Source: Bordetella genomosp. 9 (GTDB taxonomy: Bacteria > Pseudomonadota > Gammaproteobacteria > Burkholderiales > Burkholderiaceae_B). Taken from it: 64,000 bases of DNA. Shown piece by piece: positions 31,078 to 42,017 of this stretch; position 1 is the stretch's first letter, and each line of letters opens with the position of its first letter. The position numbers were made by a program, and so were the translations under genes. Under the pieces are notes generated by a model. That model saw nothing but the letters and a program-made list of their open reading frames with translations, was not told the origin of the DNA and searched no databases. Location: positions 3,162,001-3,226,000 of the forward strand of contig NZ_CP021109.1 in the NCBI RefSeq assembly GCF_002119725.1. The letters are read 5' to 3'.

Positions 31078-32000
31078 CACCGCCGATCGATCTTTGGATC
31101 GAGCGCGTCGCGCAAACCGTCGCCCAGCAGATTGAACGCCAGCACGGTCAGGAAAATCGCCAGCGCCGGGAAGATGGCGATGTGCGGCGACGTCACCATG
31201 TCGGCGCGCGCCTCGTTGAGCATCGCACCCCATTCCGGGGTGGGCGGCTGCGCGCCCATGCCCAGGAAGGACAGGCTGGCCGCGGTGATGATCGAAGTGC
31301 CGATGCGCATCGTGCCATACACCACGATGGGCGAGATCGTGCCGGGCAGGATATGGCGCATGATGATCGTCCAATCCGATGCGCCGATGCTGCGCACGGC
31401 CTCGACATACGTCATGTGCTTGATCGACAGGGTGTTGCCGCGCACCAGGCGCGCGAACGCGGGCACGCTGAACACGGCCACGGCGACGACCACATTGACC
31501 ATGCTCGAGCCCAGGATGGCGACCACGCCGATGGCCAGCAGCATGCCAGGGAAGGCCAGCAGCACGTCGGAAATCCGCATGCTGATGCGTTCCCACCAGC
31601 CTTCGTAGTAGCCGGCCATCAGACCCAGGAAGGTGCCGACGATGGCGCCCAGGGCCACCGAGACGAAGCCGGTGACCAGCGAGATGCGCGCGCCCATGAC
31701 GATGCGGCTGAAGATATCGCGGCCCAGCGCGTCCACGCCCAGCCAGTGCACCAGCGAGGGGCCGGCGTTCAGGTTGTCGTAGTCGAAATAGTTTTCCGGA
31801 TCGAAGGGCACGATCCAGGGCGCGAAGACGGCGACCAGCACCAGCAGCAGGACGAAGACGCCGGCGGCGACGCCCAGGTGCTGCTTCTTGAACTTGCGCC
31901 AGAACTCGCTGAACGGCGTACGGACGTCGCCCGCGGCGGCGGGCGCGGCAGCCGTGGCGGCGGCCGCGGCGGTGGTGGCGGTGTTATCGAGTTGCGTCAT
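31077..32000 (-). CDS. Peptide/glutathione ABC transporter permease, GsiD-like
   Basis: Second inner-membrane permease of an Opp/Dpp/Gsi-type importer. 307 residues, with a cytoplasmic N-terminal Ala-rich stretch, six hydrophobic segments and the EAA loop ([21 protein letters not shown]). The segment [30 protein letters not shown] is the conserved periplasmic OppC N-domain block. It follows gsiC by seven bases. In E. coli iaaA-gsiABCD imports glutathione; the same gene order supports the Gsi-like call but the substrate is unproven. Confidence 0.93.
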   Translation of the reverse strand: MTQLDNTATTAAAAATAAAPAAAGDVRTPFSEFWRKFKKQHLGVAAGVFVLLLVLVAVFAPWIVPFDPENYFDYDNLNAGPSLVHWLGVDALGRDIFSRIVMGARISLVTGFVSVALGAIVGTFLGLMAGYYEGWWERISMRISDVLLAFPGMLLAIGVVAILGSSMVNVVVAVAVFSVPAFARLVRGNTLSIKHMTYVEAVRSIGASDWTIIMRHILPGTISPIVVYGTMRIGTSIITAASLSFLGMGAQPPTPEWGAMLNEARADMVTSPHIAIFPALAIFLTVLAFNLLGDGLRDALDPKIDRR

Positions 32001-32007
32001 GTCCGCC

Positions 32008-32928
32008 TCACTTGTACCGGATGCTGGGGTTGATCACGCCATACAGCACGTCCACCACCAGGTTAATCAGAATGAATTCCAGGGAAAACAGCAGCACCAG
32101 GCCTTGGATGACCGGGTAGTCGCGCTGCGTCACGGCGTCCACCAGCAGCGCGCCCAGGCCCGGCCAGCTGAACACGGTCTCCACGACGATGGAGCCGCCC
32201 AGGAGGAACCCGAACTGCAGGCCCATCATGGTGACCACGGGGATCAGCGCATTGCGCAGCGTGTGCTTGGCCACGACCACGGACTCGGCCAGGCCCTTGG
32301 CGCGCGCGGTGCGCACGAAATCTTCCTGGATCACTTCGACGAAAGAGGCGCGCGTGAAGCGGGCCATCACGGCGGCCACGGCGGCGCCCAGGGTGATCGA
32401 GGGCAGGATGTAGTGTTTCCAGCTGGACGCGCCGATGGTCGGCAGCCATCCCAGCTCCACCGAAAACACCTGCATCAGCATCATGCCCAGCGCGAAGGCC
32501 GGAAAAGAGATACCCGACACGGCCAGCGTCATGCCCAGGCGGTCCGGCCAGCGGTTGCGCCACACGGCCGAGGCGATGCCGATGACCATGCCGAACAGCA
32601 CGGACCACACCATACTCGTCAGCGTCAGCAGCAATGTCGGCATAAAGCGGTCGGCGATCTCCGTGCTGACGGGACGCTTGCTGCGCAGGGACACGCCCAG
32701 GTCTCCGTGCAGCATATGCGTCGCGTACCGGACGAACTGCTGCGGCAGCGGCAGGTCCAGGCCCAGCTCCTGGCGCACCAGTTGGACCGTCTGTTCGTCG
32801 GCCTCCGGACCGGCCGCGAGCCGCGCGGGATCGCCCGGCAGCATGTGGACGAACATGAACACCACCGCGATGACCAGCAGCAGCGTGGGAATCATGCCCA
32901 GAAGGCGTTTGACGATATAGGTAAACAT
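32008..32928 (-). CDS. Peptide/glutathione ABC transporter permease, GsiC-like
   Basis: First inner-membrane permease, DppB/GsiC group. 306 residues, six transmembrane segments. The N-terminus [32 protein letters not shown] is the family signature. The EAA loop is [29 protein letters not shown]. Pairs with the following GsiD-like permease to form the channel. Confidence 0.94.
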   Translation of the reverse strand: MFTYIVKRLLGMIPTLLLVIAVVFMFVHMLPGDPARLAAGPEADEQTVQLVRQELGLDLPLPQQFVRYATHMLHGDLGVSLRSKRPVSTEIADRFMPTLLLTLTSMVWSVLFGMVIGIASAVWRNRWPDRLGMTLAVSGISFPAFALGMMLMQVFSVELGWLPTIGASSWKHYILPSITLGAAVAAVMARFTRASFVEVIQEDFVRTARAKGLAESVVVAKHTLRNALIPVVTMMGLQFGFLLGGSIVVETVFSWPGLGALLVDAVTQRDYPVIQGLVLLFSLEFILINLVVDVLYGVINPSIRYK

Positions 32929-33009
32929 AAAAATTCCTGCGCGCGGATGCGCGGCGGCACCCGCGCGGACATGCGGTCAGGCCGGGCGGGTGCCGCCCGG
33001 CAGTCACGC

Positions 33010-34569
33010 TTACTGCTTCAGATCGATGTCGCCGAACCAGAAGCTGGTGTCGGGCATCACATACACGCCGCTCAGATTCTTCGACTTGACGTACACGTTG
33101 CCCTGGGTCACCAGGAACGCCCAGGGGGCATCGTTCCAGACGGTCAGCTGCGCGTCCTTGTACAGGGAGGCTTTTTCCTCCTTGTCGGTGGTGCTCAGCG
33201 CCTTCTTGATGTCCTCGTCAACCTTCGGGTTCGAGTAGTACGCCGTGTTGTTCAGCTGCGGCGGGAAGGCTTCGGTGGCCAGCAAGGGACGCAGGCCCCA
33301 GTCGGCTTCGCCGGTGGAAGACGACCAGCCCGTGTAGTACATGCGAACCTTGGCGTCCTCGGGCTTTTGCACCTGCTGCACGCGCTGCACGCGCTGGCCG
33401 GATTCCAGCACCTCGACCGACACCTTGATGCCGACCTGCGCCAGCTGCTGCTGCAGGAACTGGACGATCTTCTGCGACGTGCCGTCGTTATAGGCGGACC
33501 ACAGCGTGCTTTCGAAACCGTTGGGATAGCCGGCTTCCTTCAGCAGTTCGCGCGCCTTCTTGGGATCGTAGGGCCAGCCCTTGTCGTCGATCTTGTAGGC
33601 ATATTCCACGCCTTGCGGGATCACGCCGGTGGAAACGCTGGCATAGCCGGCGTACGCCACCTTGACCAGCGCCTGCTTGTTGATGGCGTAGTTGACGGCC
33701 TGACGCACCTTGGGATTGTCGAACGGCTTCTGCTTCACGTTCATGGACACGTAGCGCGCCATGATCGAGTTCTTGCGATCGACCACGTCGATCTTGTCGT
33801 TCTTCGAAAGCCCGGCGGCCTGCTCATACGGGACCGGGAAGGCGAACTGCGCTTCGCCGGTCTGCACCACGGCGGCACGGGTGTTGTTGTCCGTGACGGT
33901 GCGGAAGGTCAGCGTGTCGATCTTGGGGTAGCCCTTGCGCCAGTAGCCGTCGAACTTCTTCACCTTCAGGTACTCGGCCGGCTTCCACTCGACGAATTCG
34001 AAGGGACCCGTTCCAACGGGGTGGAAGCCGATGTCCTTGTTGCCCCACTTCTTGAGCGCGGCGGGCGAGATCATCATGGCGGCCGGGTGGGCCAGCGCAT
34101 TGATGAAGGCGGAGAACGGGCGCTTCAGCGTGATGCGGACCGTGTAGGGGTCAACCACCTCGGTCTTCTCGACCTGGCTGAACTGGGTGTAGCGGGTCAG
34201 GCGGTTTTCCGGATTGGAAACGCGGTCGAAGTTGACCTTCACGGCCTCGGCGTTGAAGTCGGTGCCGTCCTGGAACTTGACGCCCTGGCGCAGCTTGATG
34301 GTGTAGACGAGGCCATCGTCGCTGACTTCGTAGCCGGTCGCCAGCACCGGCTGAATCTTCAGGTCCTTGTCGAACTCGAACAGGCCTTCGTAGTAGGCCT
34401 TGCCCGCCGCCTGGTTCAGCGTGCTGTTCGTGTTGTACGGATCGAGCGTTTCGAGCGCGATGGAAACGGCGAAGGTCACGTCCTTGCTGGCCTGGGCCAG
34501 CGGCGACGCGGCAATGCCGAACGCCAGCGCGGCGGCGGCCATGAGCCGGGTGGGGCGCAATGTTTTCAT
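33010..34569 (-). CDS. Peptide/glutathione-binding periplasmic protein, GsiB-like
   Basis: Extracytoplasmic receptor of family SBP_bac_5. 519 residues with a cleavable signal peptide ([27 protein letters not shown]). Seen: [48 protein letters not shown], and the [12 protein letters not shown] block. The start is taken at 34569, where the signal peptide begins; the frame runs upstream without similarity. Lies 74 bp after the ATPase gene and 81 bp before gsiC. Confidence 0.94.
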   Translation of the reverse strand: MKTLRPTRLMAAAALAFGIAASPLAQASKDVTFAVSIALETLDPYNTNSTLNQAAGKAYYEGLFEFDKDLKIQPVLATGYEVSDDGLVYTIKLRQGVKFQDGTDFNAEAVKVNFDRVSNPENRLTRYTQFSQVEKTEVVDPYTVRITLKRPFSAFINALAHPAAMMISPAALKKWGNKDIGFHPVGTGPFEFVEWKPAEYLKVKKFDGYWRKGYPKIDTLTFRTVTDNNTRAAVVQTGEAQFAFPVPYEQAAGLSKNDKIDVVDRKNSIMARYVSMNVKQKPFDNPKVRQAVNYAINKQALVKVAYAGYASVSTGVIPQGVEYAYKIDDKGWPYDPKKARELLKEAGYPNGFESTLWSAYNDGTSQKIVQFLQQQLAQVGIKVSVEVLESGQRVQRVQQVQKPEDAKVRMYYTGWSSSTGEADWGLRPLLATEAFPPQLNNTAYYSNPKVDEDIKKALSTTDKEEKASLYKDAQLTVWNDAPWAFLVTQGNVYVKSKNLSGVYVMPDTSFWFGDIDLKQ

Positions 34570-34643
34570 GTGATGCACTCCTGGTTCGAGTAGGAGGGTT
34601 GGCGGAAGAACAGCAGCAGCGATAAGCGGGTCGCCGGGACGCC

Positions 34644-36686
34644 TCAATAGGCGCCGCCGACGGGATGACGGGCCACGAAATGCCCGGGCCCCACCTCGAC
34701 CAGCGGCGCGACGACGGGCTCGTCGCCAGGCTTGCGGATCGGGCTGGGAATTTCTTCGGTCAGCAGCGTGCGCTTCAGATGCCGGCGAGCCGGGTCGGCG
34801 ATGGGCACCGCCGCCATCAGTTTCTTGGTGTACGGGTGCTGGGGATTCTCGAAAATCGCCCGGCGCGGACCGATCTCCACGATCTGGCCCAGGTACATGA
34901 CGGCAACCCGGTGGCTGACGCGTTCGACCACGGCCATGTCGTGCGAAATGAACAGGAAGGCCACGCCCAGGTCGCGCTGCAGTTCGATCAGCAGATTCAC
35001 GATCTGCGCCTGGATCGAGACGTCGAGCGCCGAGACGGATTCGTCGGCGATCACCACCTTGGGGTTCAGCGCCAGGGCGCGCGCGATGCAGATGCGCTGG
35101 CGCTGTCCGCCGGAGAACTCGTGCGGATAGCGCTGTGCCATCTCGGGCGGCAGGCCGACACGTTCGAGCAACTCCGCGACGCGGCGCTCGGCGGTCTTGC
35201 CCGACGCCACCCCGTGCACCAGCAGCGGCTCCATGATGGAAAAGCCGACGGTGACGCGCGGATCGAGCGAGGCGAACGGATCCTGGAACACGAATTGGAT
35301 ATCGCGCCGCAGCGCTTGCAGTTCGGCGCCTTTCAGCTTGCCGATGTCGCGGCCTTCGAGCAGGATTGTGCCGCCCTGGCTTTCGGTCAGGCGCAGCAGC
35401 GAGCGGCCGGTGGTCGATTTGCCGCAGCCCGATTCGCCGACCAGCGCCAGCGTTTCGCCCGGGTGCAGGTCGAAGCTGACCTTTTCCACGGCATGCACGC
35501 GGCCGCGCACGCGCCCGAGGATGCCGCCGCGCAGGTCGAAGCGGGTGACCAGGTCGCGCACGCGCAGGATCGGTTCGCTGTTGAGATACGGCGGCTGTTC
35601 GCCGTTGCCGGGCGCCGCGCCGTTGAACGCGGGCGAAGCCGCGCCCGCATCCTCGGCGGGCGCCGTGGCGATGGACCCCGGCGCGGCGTCCACGGCCGGC
35701 ACGGCGGTCGCGGCGCCGGGACCGGCGGCCACGTTGGGAACGCCGCCGCTTGCGGGCGACGGCGCGTCTTCCATGCGGACGAGCTCGAAGCGCGCGGGCA
35801 GGTCCGTGCCCCGCATGGACCCCAGGCGCGGCACCGCCGACAGCAGCGCCTTGGTATAGCGGTGGCGCGGCGCCTCGAAGATCTGCGTCGATGCGCCCTC
35901 TTCCACCTTGTCGCCGCGATACATCACCAGCACGCGGTCGGCCACCTCGGCCACCACGCCCATGTCGTGCGTGATGAAGATCACGCCCATCTGCATCTCT
36001 TCCTGCAGGGCGCGGATCAGGCCCAGGATCTGGGCCTGGATGGTGACGTCCAGCGCGGTCGTCGGCTCATCGGCGATCAGCAGGGCCGGCTTGCAGGCCA
36101 GCGCCATCGCGATCATCACGCGCTGCCGCATCCCGCCCGACAACTGGTGGGGATAGCGGTCCATGATGGACCGCGCTTCCGGAATCCGCACCTGCTCCAG
36201 CATGCGCAGGGCTTCGGCCCGCGCGGCGGCGCCGTCCATGCCCTGGTGCAGCCGGATCGACTCGGCGATCTGGGCGCCGGCCGTGAAGACCGGATTGAGC
36301 GAGGTCATCGGCTCCTGGAAAATCATCGCCATGTCGGCGCCGCGCACGCCCCGCATATCGCGCTGGCTTGCGTTCGCAAGCTCGATGACCTGACCGTTGC
36401 GCCGGCGCAGCCGCAGGCTGCCGCTGGCGATGCGCCCGCCGCCATGCTCGACCAGGCGCATCAGCGCGAGCGAGGTCACGGATTTGCCCGAGCCCGACTC
36501 GCCTACGATGGCCAGGGTCTCGCCGCGGTCCACGTGAAAAGACAGATTGCGCACCGCTTCCACCGTACGTTCCGCGGTGGCGAAGCGCACGGTCAGGTCG
36601 TCGACCTGCGCCACGCGGTTTTCCGGCATCGCCACGCGCGTATCGCGCTGGCGCGTCGTCTGGTCGGCCATCGTGCTATCGGCCAT
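34644..36686 (-). CDS. Fused two-domain ABC ATPase, GsiA-like
   Basis: One polypeptide holding both nucleotide-binding domains of a peptide importer, as in E. coli GsiA. Each half has Walker A ([16 protein letters not shown]), the ABC signature ([16 protein letters not shown]) and Walker B ([17 protein letters not shown]), plus the C-terminal oligopeptide-type tails. The two halves are joined by an Ala/Pro/Gly-rich linker of about 60 residues. In the second Walker B, Glu-Pro is replaced by Glu-Ser (DESVSALD), which is common in this family. Start ATG 36686 has an AAGGGGAT ribosome-binding site. Confidence 0.94.
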   Translation of the reverse strand: MADSTMADQTTRQRDTRVAMPENRVAQVDDLTVRFATAERTVEAVRNLSFHVDRGETLAIVGESGSGKSVTSLALMRLVEHGGGRIASGSLRLRRRNGQVIELANASQRDMRGVRGADMAMIFQEPMTSLNPVFTAGAQIAESIRLHQGMDGAAARAEALRMLEQVRIPEARSIMDRYPHQLSGGMRQRVMIAMALACKPALLIADEPTTALDVTIQAQILGLIRALQEEMQMGVIFITHDMGVVAEVADRVLVMYRGDKVEEGASTQIFEAPRHRYTKALLSAVPRLGSMRGTDLPARFELVRMEDAPSPASGGVPNVAAGPGAATAVPAVDAAPGSIATAPAEDAGAASPAFNGAAPGNGEQPPYLNSEPILRVRDLVTRFDLRGGILGRVRGRVHAVEKVSFDLHPGETLALVGESGCGKSTTGRSLLRLTESQGGTILLEGRDIGKLKGAELQALRRDIQFVFQDPFASLDPRVTVGFSIMEPLLVHGVASGKTAERRVAELLERVGLPPEMAQRYPHEFSGGQRQRICIARALALNPKVVIADESVSALDVSIQAQIVNLLIELQRDLGVAFLFISHDMAVVERVSHRVAVMYLGQIVEIGPRRAIFENPQHPYTKKLMAAVPIADPARRHLKRTLLTEEIPSPIRKPGDEPVVAPLVEVGPGHFVARHPVGGAY

Positions 36687-36734
36687 CTCGATCCCCTTGC
36701 AAAACAATCACTACGCGCGTTGCCGTGCCGGCCA

Positions 36735-37712
36735 TCATCGGTAGATGGCGGCCACCGGCGTTTCGCCGACGCGCGCATACCCACGGTACATACCTTCCGT
36801 GTTGAAGGTCAGGGAAACATTGCCCTTGGCGTCCACCGCGATCAGGCCGCCCTTGCCCCCGATGCGGGGCAGCTTGTCGTGCATAACGGAATGCGCGGCC
36901 TCTTCGAGCGACGCCCCCCGGTATTCCATTTGGGCCGCGACGTCGTACGCCGCGACCATGCGGATGAACATCTCGCCCGTGCCGGTGGTCGACACCGCGC
37001 ACGTCGCATTCGACGCATAGCAGCCCGCGCCGATCAGCGGTGCGTCGCCCACCCGGCCGACCTGCTTGTTGGTGATGCCGCCGGTGGACGTCGCCGCGGC
37101 GACATTGCCCTGGGCATCCACCGCCACGGCGCCGACGGTGCCGAACTTGCGGTCGGCGTCGATTGGCTCCGCCGGCGGCTGGGCGCGCGCCACCATGGCC
37201 TGCCCGTCGTGATCCAGCACCGCCGCGCCCGGCTGCTCGCGCTGCACACGCAGCAGTTGCTCGTAGCGCGCCGGCGTCGAGAAGTACGACGGATCGACGA
37301 TTTCCAGCCCTTCCTCGCGCGCAAAGGCCTCCGCGCCCGCGCCGACGAAGAACACGTGCTTGCTGTTTTCCATCACACGGCGCGCGGCCAGGATGGGATT
37401 GCGTACGCAATTGACGTTGGCGATGGCGCCCGAGCGCAGCGTGGCGCCGTCCATGATGGAGGCGTCCAGCTCGTGCGTGCCGGCGCTGGTGAACACCGCG
37501 CCGTGGCCCGCGTTGAACAAGGGGCAGTCTTCCAGGCGCCGCACCGCTTCGGTCACCGCATCGATCGCGCTGCCGCCGCCGGCCAGCACGGCTTGCGCGG
37601 CCGTCAGGATTTCGGTCAGGGCGTCCAGGTACTGGCGCTCCTGCTCCGGCGAAATCGCCGCGCGGGACATGGTCCCTGCGCCGCCATGAATGGCCACTAC
37701 GGGTTGGATCAT
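36735..37712 (-). CDS. iaaA: Isoaspartyl peptidase / plant-type L-asparaginase
   Basis: N-terminal nucleophile hydrolase that cleaves beta-aspartyl (isoaspartyl) dipeptides and asparagine. It is made as a precursor that cuts itself before Thr192 in KFGTVGAVAVD. The N-terminus (PVVAIHGGAGT) and NAGHGAVF, MDGATLRSGA and STTGTGEMFIR are typical. 325 residues. Its ATG overlaps the regulator stop by four bases, so the regulator heads the operon. The iaaA-gsiABCD order is that of E. coli, where the genes serve glutathione and isopeptide use. Confidence 0.95.
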   Translation of the reverse strand: MIQPVVAIHGGAGTMSRAAISPEQERQYLDALTEILTAAQAVLAGGGSAIDAVTEAVRRLEDCPLFNAGHGAVFTSAGTHELDASIMDGATLRSGAIANVNCVRNPILAARRVMENSKHVFFVGAGAEAFAREEGLEIVDPSYFSTPARYEQLLRVQREQPGAAVLDHDGQAMVARAQPPAEPIDADRKFGTVGAVAVDAQGNVAAATSTGGITNKQVGRVGDAPLIGAGCYASNATCAVSTTGTGEMFIRMVAAYDVAAQMEYRGASLEEAAHSVMHDKLPRIGGKGGLIAVDAKGNVSLTFNTEGMYRGYARVGETPVAAIYR

Positions 37713-38590
37713 CGCTTGCGTTCTCCTGCTCCGTGGATCAGCCACGGCATAATGGATTGGGTCGCCCCCAGCGCGGCGGCGACCGAGTCTTTCGCCCGAT
37801 ACGCGACCGCCGCGGCCAGGCATTCGATCAGCCCCAGCGCGGCGGTTTCGGAATTCGCGAACAACTGCCGTTCTGCATGCGCGTACAGCACCACGGAGGC
37901 GGCCGGCGCCAGCGGCGAGGTCGGCTTGTCCGTCAGCACCAGCACGGGCACGCCCTTGTCGCGCGCGCCGTTGACCAGCGTCACGGTGTCGTTCAGGTAG
38001 CGCGGAAACCCGATGGCGATCAACAGATCGTCGGGCGTCATGCGCGAAATCTGCCGCGCCGCCTGCGAAACGCCGCCCAGCCCCGCCAGCGATTCGACGG
38101 ACCGGCAATGCATGCACAGCGTGCGATGCAGCAGCCCCGCCAGGAAGCCGCTGGCCCCGAAACCGACGACGCATACCCGGTCCGCGCCCAGCACGGCGTC
38201 CACCGCGCGTTCGCACGCCGCGGCGTCCAGCGCCTGCAGCGTGCGTTCGGCGTTGCGGATGTCTTCCTGCAGGCAGGCGGTGAATATCTCAGCCGCGCTG
38301 GCCGGGTGCGCCAGCTGGGTGCGCAGCTTTTCCACGGGCGCCAGGGCGGATTCGAAGCCGCGCGCGAGTTCGGCCCGGAACTGCGCGTACCCGGGGAAAC
38401 CCAGCGCACGGGCGAACCGGTTCGCCGTGGCCATGGAGACGCCGTTTGCCGAGGCAAACTCGTCGATCGTCATGGTCGCGGCGCGAAACTGGTGCGCCAG
38501 GACGTACTCCGCCAACCGATGCTGCGTCGGGCTGAGCGCGGGCTGCGCGCTCGCGATACGCTCGGCGATGGTTGGGCAAGGCTGGTTCAT
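37709..38590 (-). CDS. MurR/RpiR-family transcriptional regulator
   Basis: 293 residues. The N-terminal RpiR helix-turn-helix (MTIDEFASANGVSMATANRFARALGFPGYAQFRAEL) is followed by a SIS sugar/phosphosugar-binding domain (VCVVGFGASGFLAGLLHRTL ... DDLLIAIGFPRYLNDTV). It heads the iaaA-gsi-peptidase locus and is coupled to iaaA by a four-base overlap. A palindrome of the type used by RpiR proteins lies in its own promoter, pointing to autoregulation. MurR relatives sense muramic sugar phosphates, which would fit cell-wall peptide use; the effector here is unknown. Confidence 0.92.
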   Translation of the reverse strand: MNQPCPTIAERIASAQPALSPTQHRLAEYVLAHQFRAATMTIDEFASANGVSMATANRFARALGFPGYAQFRAELARGFESALAPVEKLRTQLAHPASAAEIFTACLQEDIRNAERTLQALDAAACERAVDAVLGADRVCVVGFGASGFLAGLLHRTLCMHCRSVESLAGLGGVSQAARQISRMTPDDLLIAIGFPRYLNDTVTLVNGARDKGVPVLVLTDKPTSPLAPAASVVLYAHAERQLFANSETAALGLIECLAAAVAYRAKDSVAAALGATQSIMPWLIHGAGERKR

Positions 38591-38854
38591 GGAGCGGGAT
38601 ACGGCGATCCGTTACGGCCGGACCACGCGAGGCCGGAAAACCGGCCGCGGCGCGCGGCGGCGGAACACGCGGAGAAGCTGAATGGACGTTGAAAGGCGTG
38701 AAATGTAAATTGATTTCCGCCGGTATTGTATAAGTGAAAGAAAATTTTCACACTCGGGATAACCCCGGGCGTGCGCAAGCCCCCTCTCTGGCGGTTCACC
38801 GGAGGGGCCGCGTTGGCTTTCCCCAGGGCTTTCCCCGGGGGCTTGCCCCCTCTT
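38591..38854. other. Intergenic region upstream of the peptide operon
   Basis: 264 bp between the regulator start and the ybhN-like stop. It holds the regulator promoter and operator near 38725-38751. A second imperfect GTGAAA...ATTTC arrangement lies at 38698-38717. A GGGGGCTTGCCCCC palindrome near 38837 has no T tract. No gene is supported here. Confidence 0.6.
38725..38751 (-). promoter_or_regulatory. Promoter -10 with RpiR-type palindromic operator
   Basis: Minus-strand -10 TACAAT (38730-38725) with the perfect palindrome GTGAAA-N6-TTTCAC at 38734-38751 just upstream, filling the space between -10 and the expected -35. Position fits repression of the regulator-iaaA-gsi operon. Confidence 0.6.
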
Positions 38855-39865
38855 TCAGGTGGCGGATTTCGGGGCGGGAGGCAGATTGGCGCCTTTGCGG
38901 ATGCGCGCCTCGAGGAAGAAATACAGCACCGCCGCGATGGCAAAAGGCCCAAGGTAATACACGGCGCGGTAGGTCAGCAGCGTGCCGAGGATCTCGTAGT
39001 GCTGCACCTGGCCGCTGAACATGGCGACGAAAACCGCTTCCACCACGCCCAGGCCTCCGGGAATGTGCGTCACCGCCCCCGCCACGCCGCTCAGCAGCAG
39101 CACGCCCAGCACGATGGGATAGGAAACATCGTGCCGCATCAGCACCCACACCACCGCGCCGATGGACATCCAGCAGGCGCTGCCCAGCACGCTTTGCGCG
39201 ACGGCGACCTTGCCGGTGGGCAGGTAGATATCGTGCCCGCGCACCGTCCATGACCGGCGCCGCGAACACGCGCACAGCAGCACGTACGCCAGCGCCGCCG
39301 CCACCATGCCGATGCCGATGAGCCGCAACGCCCCCGCCCCGATGCGCCAGTCGTCAGGAATGGGCAGCACGCCCCAGGCGAACAAGGCCCCGGCCACCCA
39401 GAGATAGCCCAGCCAGTTCGTCGTCAGACTCAGGCCGACAATGCGCGTGATTTCCGCCGCGGCCAGGCCCAGCTTCAGGTACAGCCGGAACCGGAAGCCG
39501 ACGCTGCCCACCAGCGATCCCATGTTCAGGTTGAACGCATAGGCGACGATGCCTACCGCCATCACGCGGAACGGCGGAATCTTGTGCCCCAGGTACGGGA
39601 TGGCGAGCAGGTCGAAGCAGCTGTAGATCAGGTAGCTCAGGGCCGCCACGCCGCAGGCGCGCAGCAGCACGGGCCAGGTGTTGGCCCGGACCGCCTCGAT
39701 GACCTTGTCCCATTCGACATTGCGCGCCTGGTCGACGAGCAGGCCGATGACCAGCAGCGCGAAGGCGGCAAAAAGGACCTTCCGCAACAGCGGCCATTTT
39801 TCCCGCAGCACGCGCCACGCGCCCCGGCGTCCCGCCGTCACGCCGCTAGGCTGTCCGCTGCTCAT
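38855..39865 (-). CDS. ybhN: Lysylphosphatidylglycerol synthase TM-region/UPF0104 family membrane protein (YbhN-like)
   Basis: 336-residue polytopic inner-membrane protein of the LPG_synthase_TM/YbhN family, with about eight hydrophobic segments and the GxxTHIPGGLGVVEAVFVAMFSG block typical of the group. No catalytic lysyl-transfer domain is attached. Its start overlaps the cardiolipin-synthase-like gene by 20 bp. The gene order ybhP-clsB-ybhN matches E. coli, where YbhN is linked to cardiolipin distribution; a transport or flippase role is inference. Confidence 0.88.
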   Translation of the reverse strand: MSSGQPSGVTAGRRGAWRVLREKWPLLRKVLFAAFALLVIGLLVDQARNVEWDKVIEAVRANTWPVLLRACGVAALSYLIYSCFDLLAIPYLGHKIPPFRVMAVGIVAYAFNLNMGSLVGSVGFRFRLYLKLGLAAAEITRIVGLSLTTNWLGYLWVAGALFAWGVLPIPDDWRIGAGALRLIGIGMVAAALAYVLLCACSRRRSWTVRGHDIYLPTGKVAVAQSVLGSACWMSIGAVVWVLMRHDVSYPIVLGVLLLSGVAGAVTHIPGGLGVVEAVFVAMFSGQVQHYEILGTLLTYRAVYYLGPFAIAAVLYFFLEARIRKGANLPPAPKSAT

Positions 39866-41156
39866 GCGTATCCTCCGGTGCGGATTCCAGCGGCGGGGGC
39901 GCGACCGTATAAAGCCGCGGTTTGTGTGCAGGCAACCAGCCGGTCCACGCCGGGAAACGGCGCAGGAAGTGGTACACCACCACGCCCCACAGCAGGCGCC
40001 GCAGCTTGCGGCTTCCCGGCGGCGCCGGCGCCGGCTCGTGGCAATGGTTGTCGATCAGCCATTGAAGGCGTTCTCGCAAGTTGGAGGCGAAGCCCGGGTC
40101 GCGGATCATCACGTTGGCTTCCAGGTTCAGCGCCAGGCTGAGCGGGTCCAGGTTGCTGGAGCCGACCGTGGCCCAGACATTGTCCACGCAGGCCACCTTG
40201 CCATGCAGCGGTCGCTCGCAATATTCGTAGATGCGCACGCCGGCCGCCGTCAAATGGTCATACAGCATGCCCGCCGCCACCTTGACGATGGGCATATCGG
40301 GCTCGCCCTGCAGGATCAGCCGCACCCGCACCCCGCGCCGCGCCGCGTTGCGCAGGTCGCGCAGCAGCCGGTAGCCCGGGAAGAAATACGCGTTGGCGAT
40401 GGTGATTTCCTCGCGCGCCAGGCGGATGGCGGCGCGGTAATGCCGCTCGATGTCGGTGCGATGTTCCTGGTTGTCGCGCACCACGAGCATGGCTTCCGCT
40501 TCGCCGGCCTGCGGCAGCTCGTCCGGCCGCGCCGGACGCCGAGGCCACCAGCGGCGGCGGCGCCGCACCGGCTCGAGCGTGCGCCGAGCGAAGCGGTGGA
40601 GTTCCGCGACGATGGGCCCGCGCACCTCGACGGCGTAGTCCTGCTTGGCCTGCGGTCCGAAATCGCCCAGGTGATCGGCGGAGAAATTGATGCCGCCGAT
40701 GAAGGCCAGTTGGCCGTCCACCACCACGATCTTGCGGTGCATGCGCCGGAATACGTTGGTGCGCATGCCAAAGACCCGCGCCCGCGGGTCGAACACGTGG
40801 ATTTCCACGCCGGCCGAGGTCATGCCGCCCAGGAACTCGTCGGAAAGCCCTTCCGATCCGTAGCCGTCGATCAGCAGGCTGACCCGCGCGCCCCGGCGCG
40901 CGGCATCGATCAGTACCCGCCGCAGTTCCTGCCCGACCTTGTCGTCGAACAGGATGAAAGTTTCCACCAGCACTTCCGCCTTCGCCTTGGAGATCGCCTC
41001 GAATACGCGGGGGAAATAGGCTTCCCCGTTCTCCAGCAGCGTGAAGGCGTTGCCCGAGATCCAGCGGCCGCTCACCGCCCCGCTTTCGCGGCGCTGCAGG
41101 ACGGCCTCGGGCTGCGACGAAACGGTTCCGTCCGCGGTCTGCGCGCGCGCGCTCAT
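39846..41156 (-). CDS. clsB: Cardiolipin synthase B-like phospholipase D family protein
   Basis: Two-HKD phospholipase D superfamily enzyme, 436 residues. HxKxxxxD motifs are HRKIVVVD and HGKVACVD, each followed by the GG/GS-N motif (GGINFS; GSSNLDP). No N-terminal TM helices, as in ClsB/YbhO. Expected to make cardiolipin from phosphatidylglycerol (ClsB prefers two PG or PG plus other alcohols). ATG 41156 overlaps the ybhP stop by four bases. The frame upstream is a shadow of ybhP. Confidence 0.92.
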   Translation of the reverse strand: MSARAQTADGTVSSQPEAVLQRRESGAVSGRWISGNAFTLLENGEAYFPRVFEAISKAKAEVLVETFILFDDKVGQELRRVLIDAARRGARVSLLIDGYGSEGLSDEFLGGMTSAGVEIHVFDPRARVFGMRTNVFRRMHRKIVVVDGQLAFIGGINFSADHLGDFGPQAKQDYAVEVRGPIVAELHRFARRTLEPVRRRRRWWPRRPARPDELPQAGEAEAMLVVRDNQEHRTDIERHYRAAIRLAREEITIANAYFFPGYRLLRDLRNAARRGVRVRLILQGEPDMPIVKVAAGMLYDHLTAAGVRIYEYCERPLHGKVACVDNVWATVGSSNLDPLSLALNLEANVMIRDPGFASNLRERLQWLIDNHCHEPAPAPPGSRKLRRLLWGVVVYHFLRRFPAWTGWLPAHKPRLYTVAPPPLESAPEDTHEQRTA

Positions 41157-41929
41157 ATCACCACCTCCGCGGCCAGCGGCGCGTGGTCCGACAGGTGGGC
41201 CCACGGCCGCGTCGCCAGCGCGAGGGGACGGAAGCGCATCATGTTGCGCACGTAGATGCGATCCAGCCGCAGCAAGGGCCAGCGCGCCGGAAAGGTGCGG
41301 GCCGCGACGCCCTGGGTCGCCACGAAGATTTCGCGCAGCCCCGCGCAGCGGCTCAGCTTGGCGTGTGCGCGCAGACGCCAATCGTTGAAATCGCCGGCGA
41401 TCACCACCGGCTCGTCTTTGGGGATGTGGCGCTCGATGCGCTCGCACAGCAGATCCAGCTGCTTGGCGCGATGGCCCTCCTGCAGCCCCAGATGTACGCA
41501 TATCGCATGCAGGGGCCCCTCGCGCTCCGGCGGCTGGATCACGCAATGGAGCAGGCCCCGCTTTTCATGATTGCCCACGGACACATCCATGTTTTCGTAG
41601 TGAACGATGGGAAATTTGGACAGCACCGCGTTGCCATGGTGGCCATGCGGATAGACCGCGTTGCGGCCATAGGCGAAATCGTTCCAGATGCTGTCGGCCA
41701 GGAATTCGTACTGGGAAGCTTCCGGCCAGCCTTTCAGCCGGGCGGCGTGCACCTTGTGCGCGCCCAACACTTCCTGCAGGAAGACCAGATCGGGCGCCAC
41801 TGCCCGCACTGCATCGCGCAGCTCGGGCAGGATGAACTTGCGGTTGAAGAAGGTGAAGCCCTTGTGGGCGTTCACGGTCAGTACTTTCAGGGCAAGCGGC
41901 ACGTTGGCGACAGGCATACCATCCCACAT
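41153..41929 (-). CDS. ybhP: Endonuclease/exonuclease/phosphatase family protein (YbhP-like)
   Basis: 258 residues of the EEP (DNase I-like) fold. Seen: [18 protein letters not shown], the [11 protein letters not shown] (catalytic GDFN) and the C-terminal [11 protein letters not shown] (SDH). Head of the ybhP-clsB-ybhN operon; substrate of the family member is unknown and could be a nucleic acid or phospholipid-related phosphodiester. An in-frame ATG at 41917 with an adjacent GGGA is an equally good start. Confidence 0.9.
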   Translation of the reverse strand: MWDGMPVANVPLALKVLTVNAHKGFTFFNRKFILPELRDAVRAVAPDLVFLQEVLGAHKVHAARLKGWPEASQYEFLADSIWNDFAYGRNAVYPHGHHGNAVLSKFPIVHYENMDVSVGNHEKRGLLHCVIQPPEREGPLHAICVHLGLQEGHRAKQLDLLCERIERHIPKDEPVVIAGDFNDWRLRAHAKLSRCAGLREIFVATQGVAARTFPARWPLLRLDRIYVRNMMRFRPLALATRPWAHLSDHAPLAAEVVI

Positions 41930-42017
41930 TCCAAATCAGTCCCCGCCGTAGGCAAAAACCGTGCCCAGCAGTTCCCGCGACCGCGCGGCCCTGCCGCGCC
42001 GATGCTGGGAAAAGCGC

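Noticed and set aside
31888..34593. 901-codon plus frame over the gsi genes
   Set aside because: Covers clear permease and receptor genes on the other strand; no domain, low-complexity composition.
34665..38000. 1111-codon plus frame over the ATPase, iaaA and regulator
   Set aside because: Shadow of well-supported minus-strand genes.
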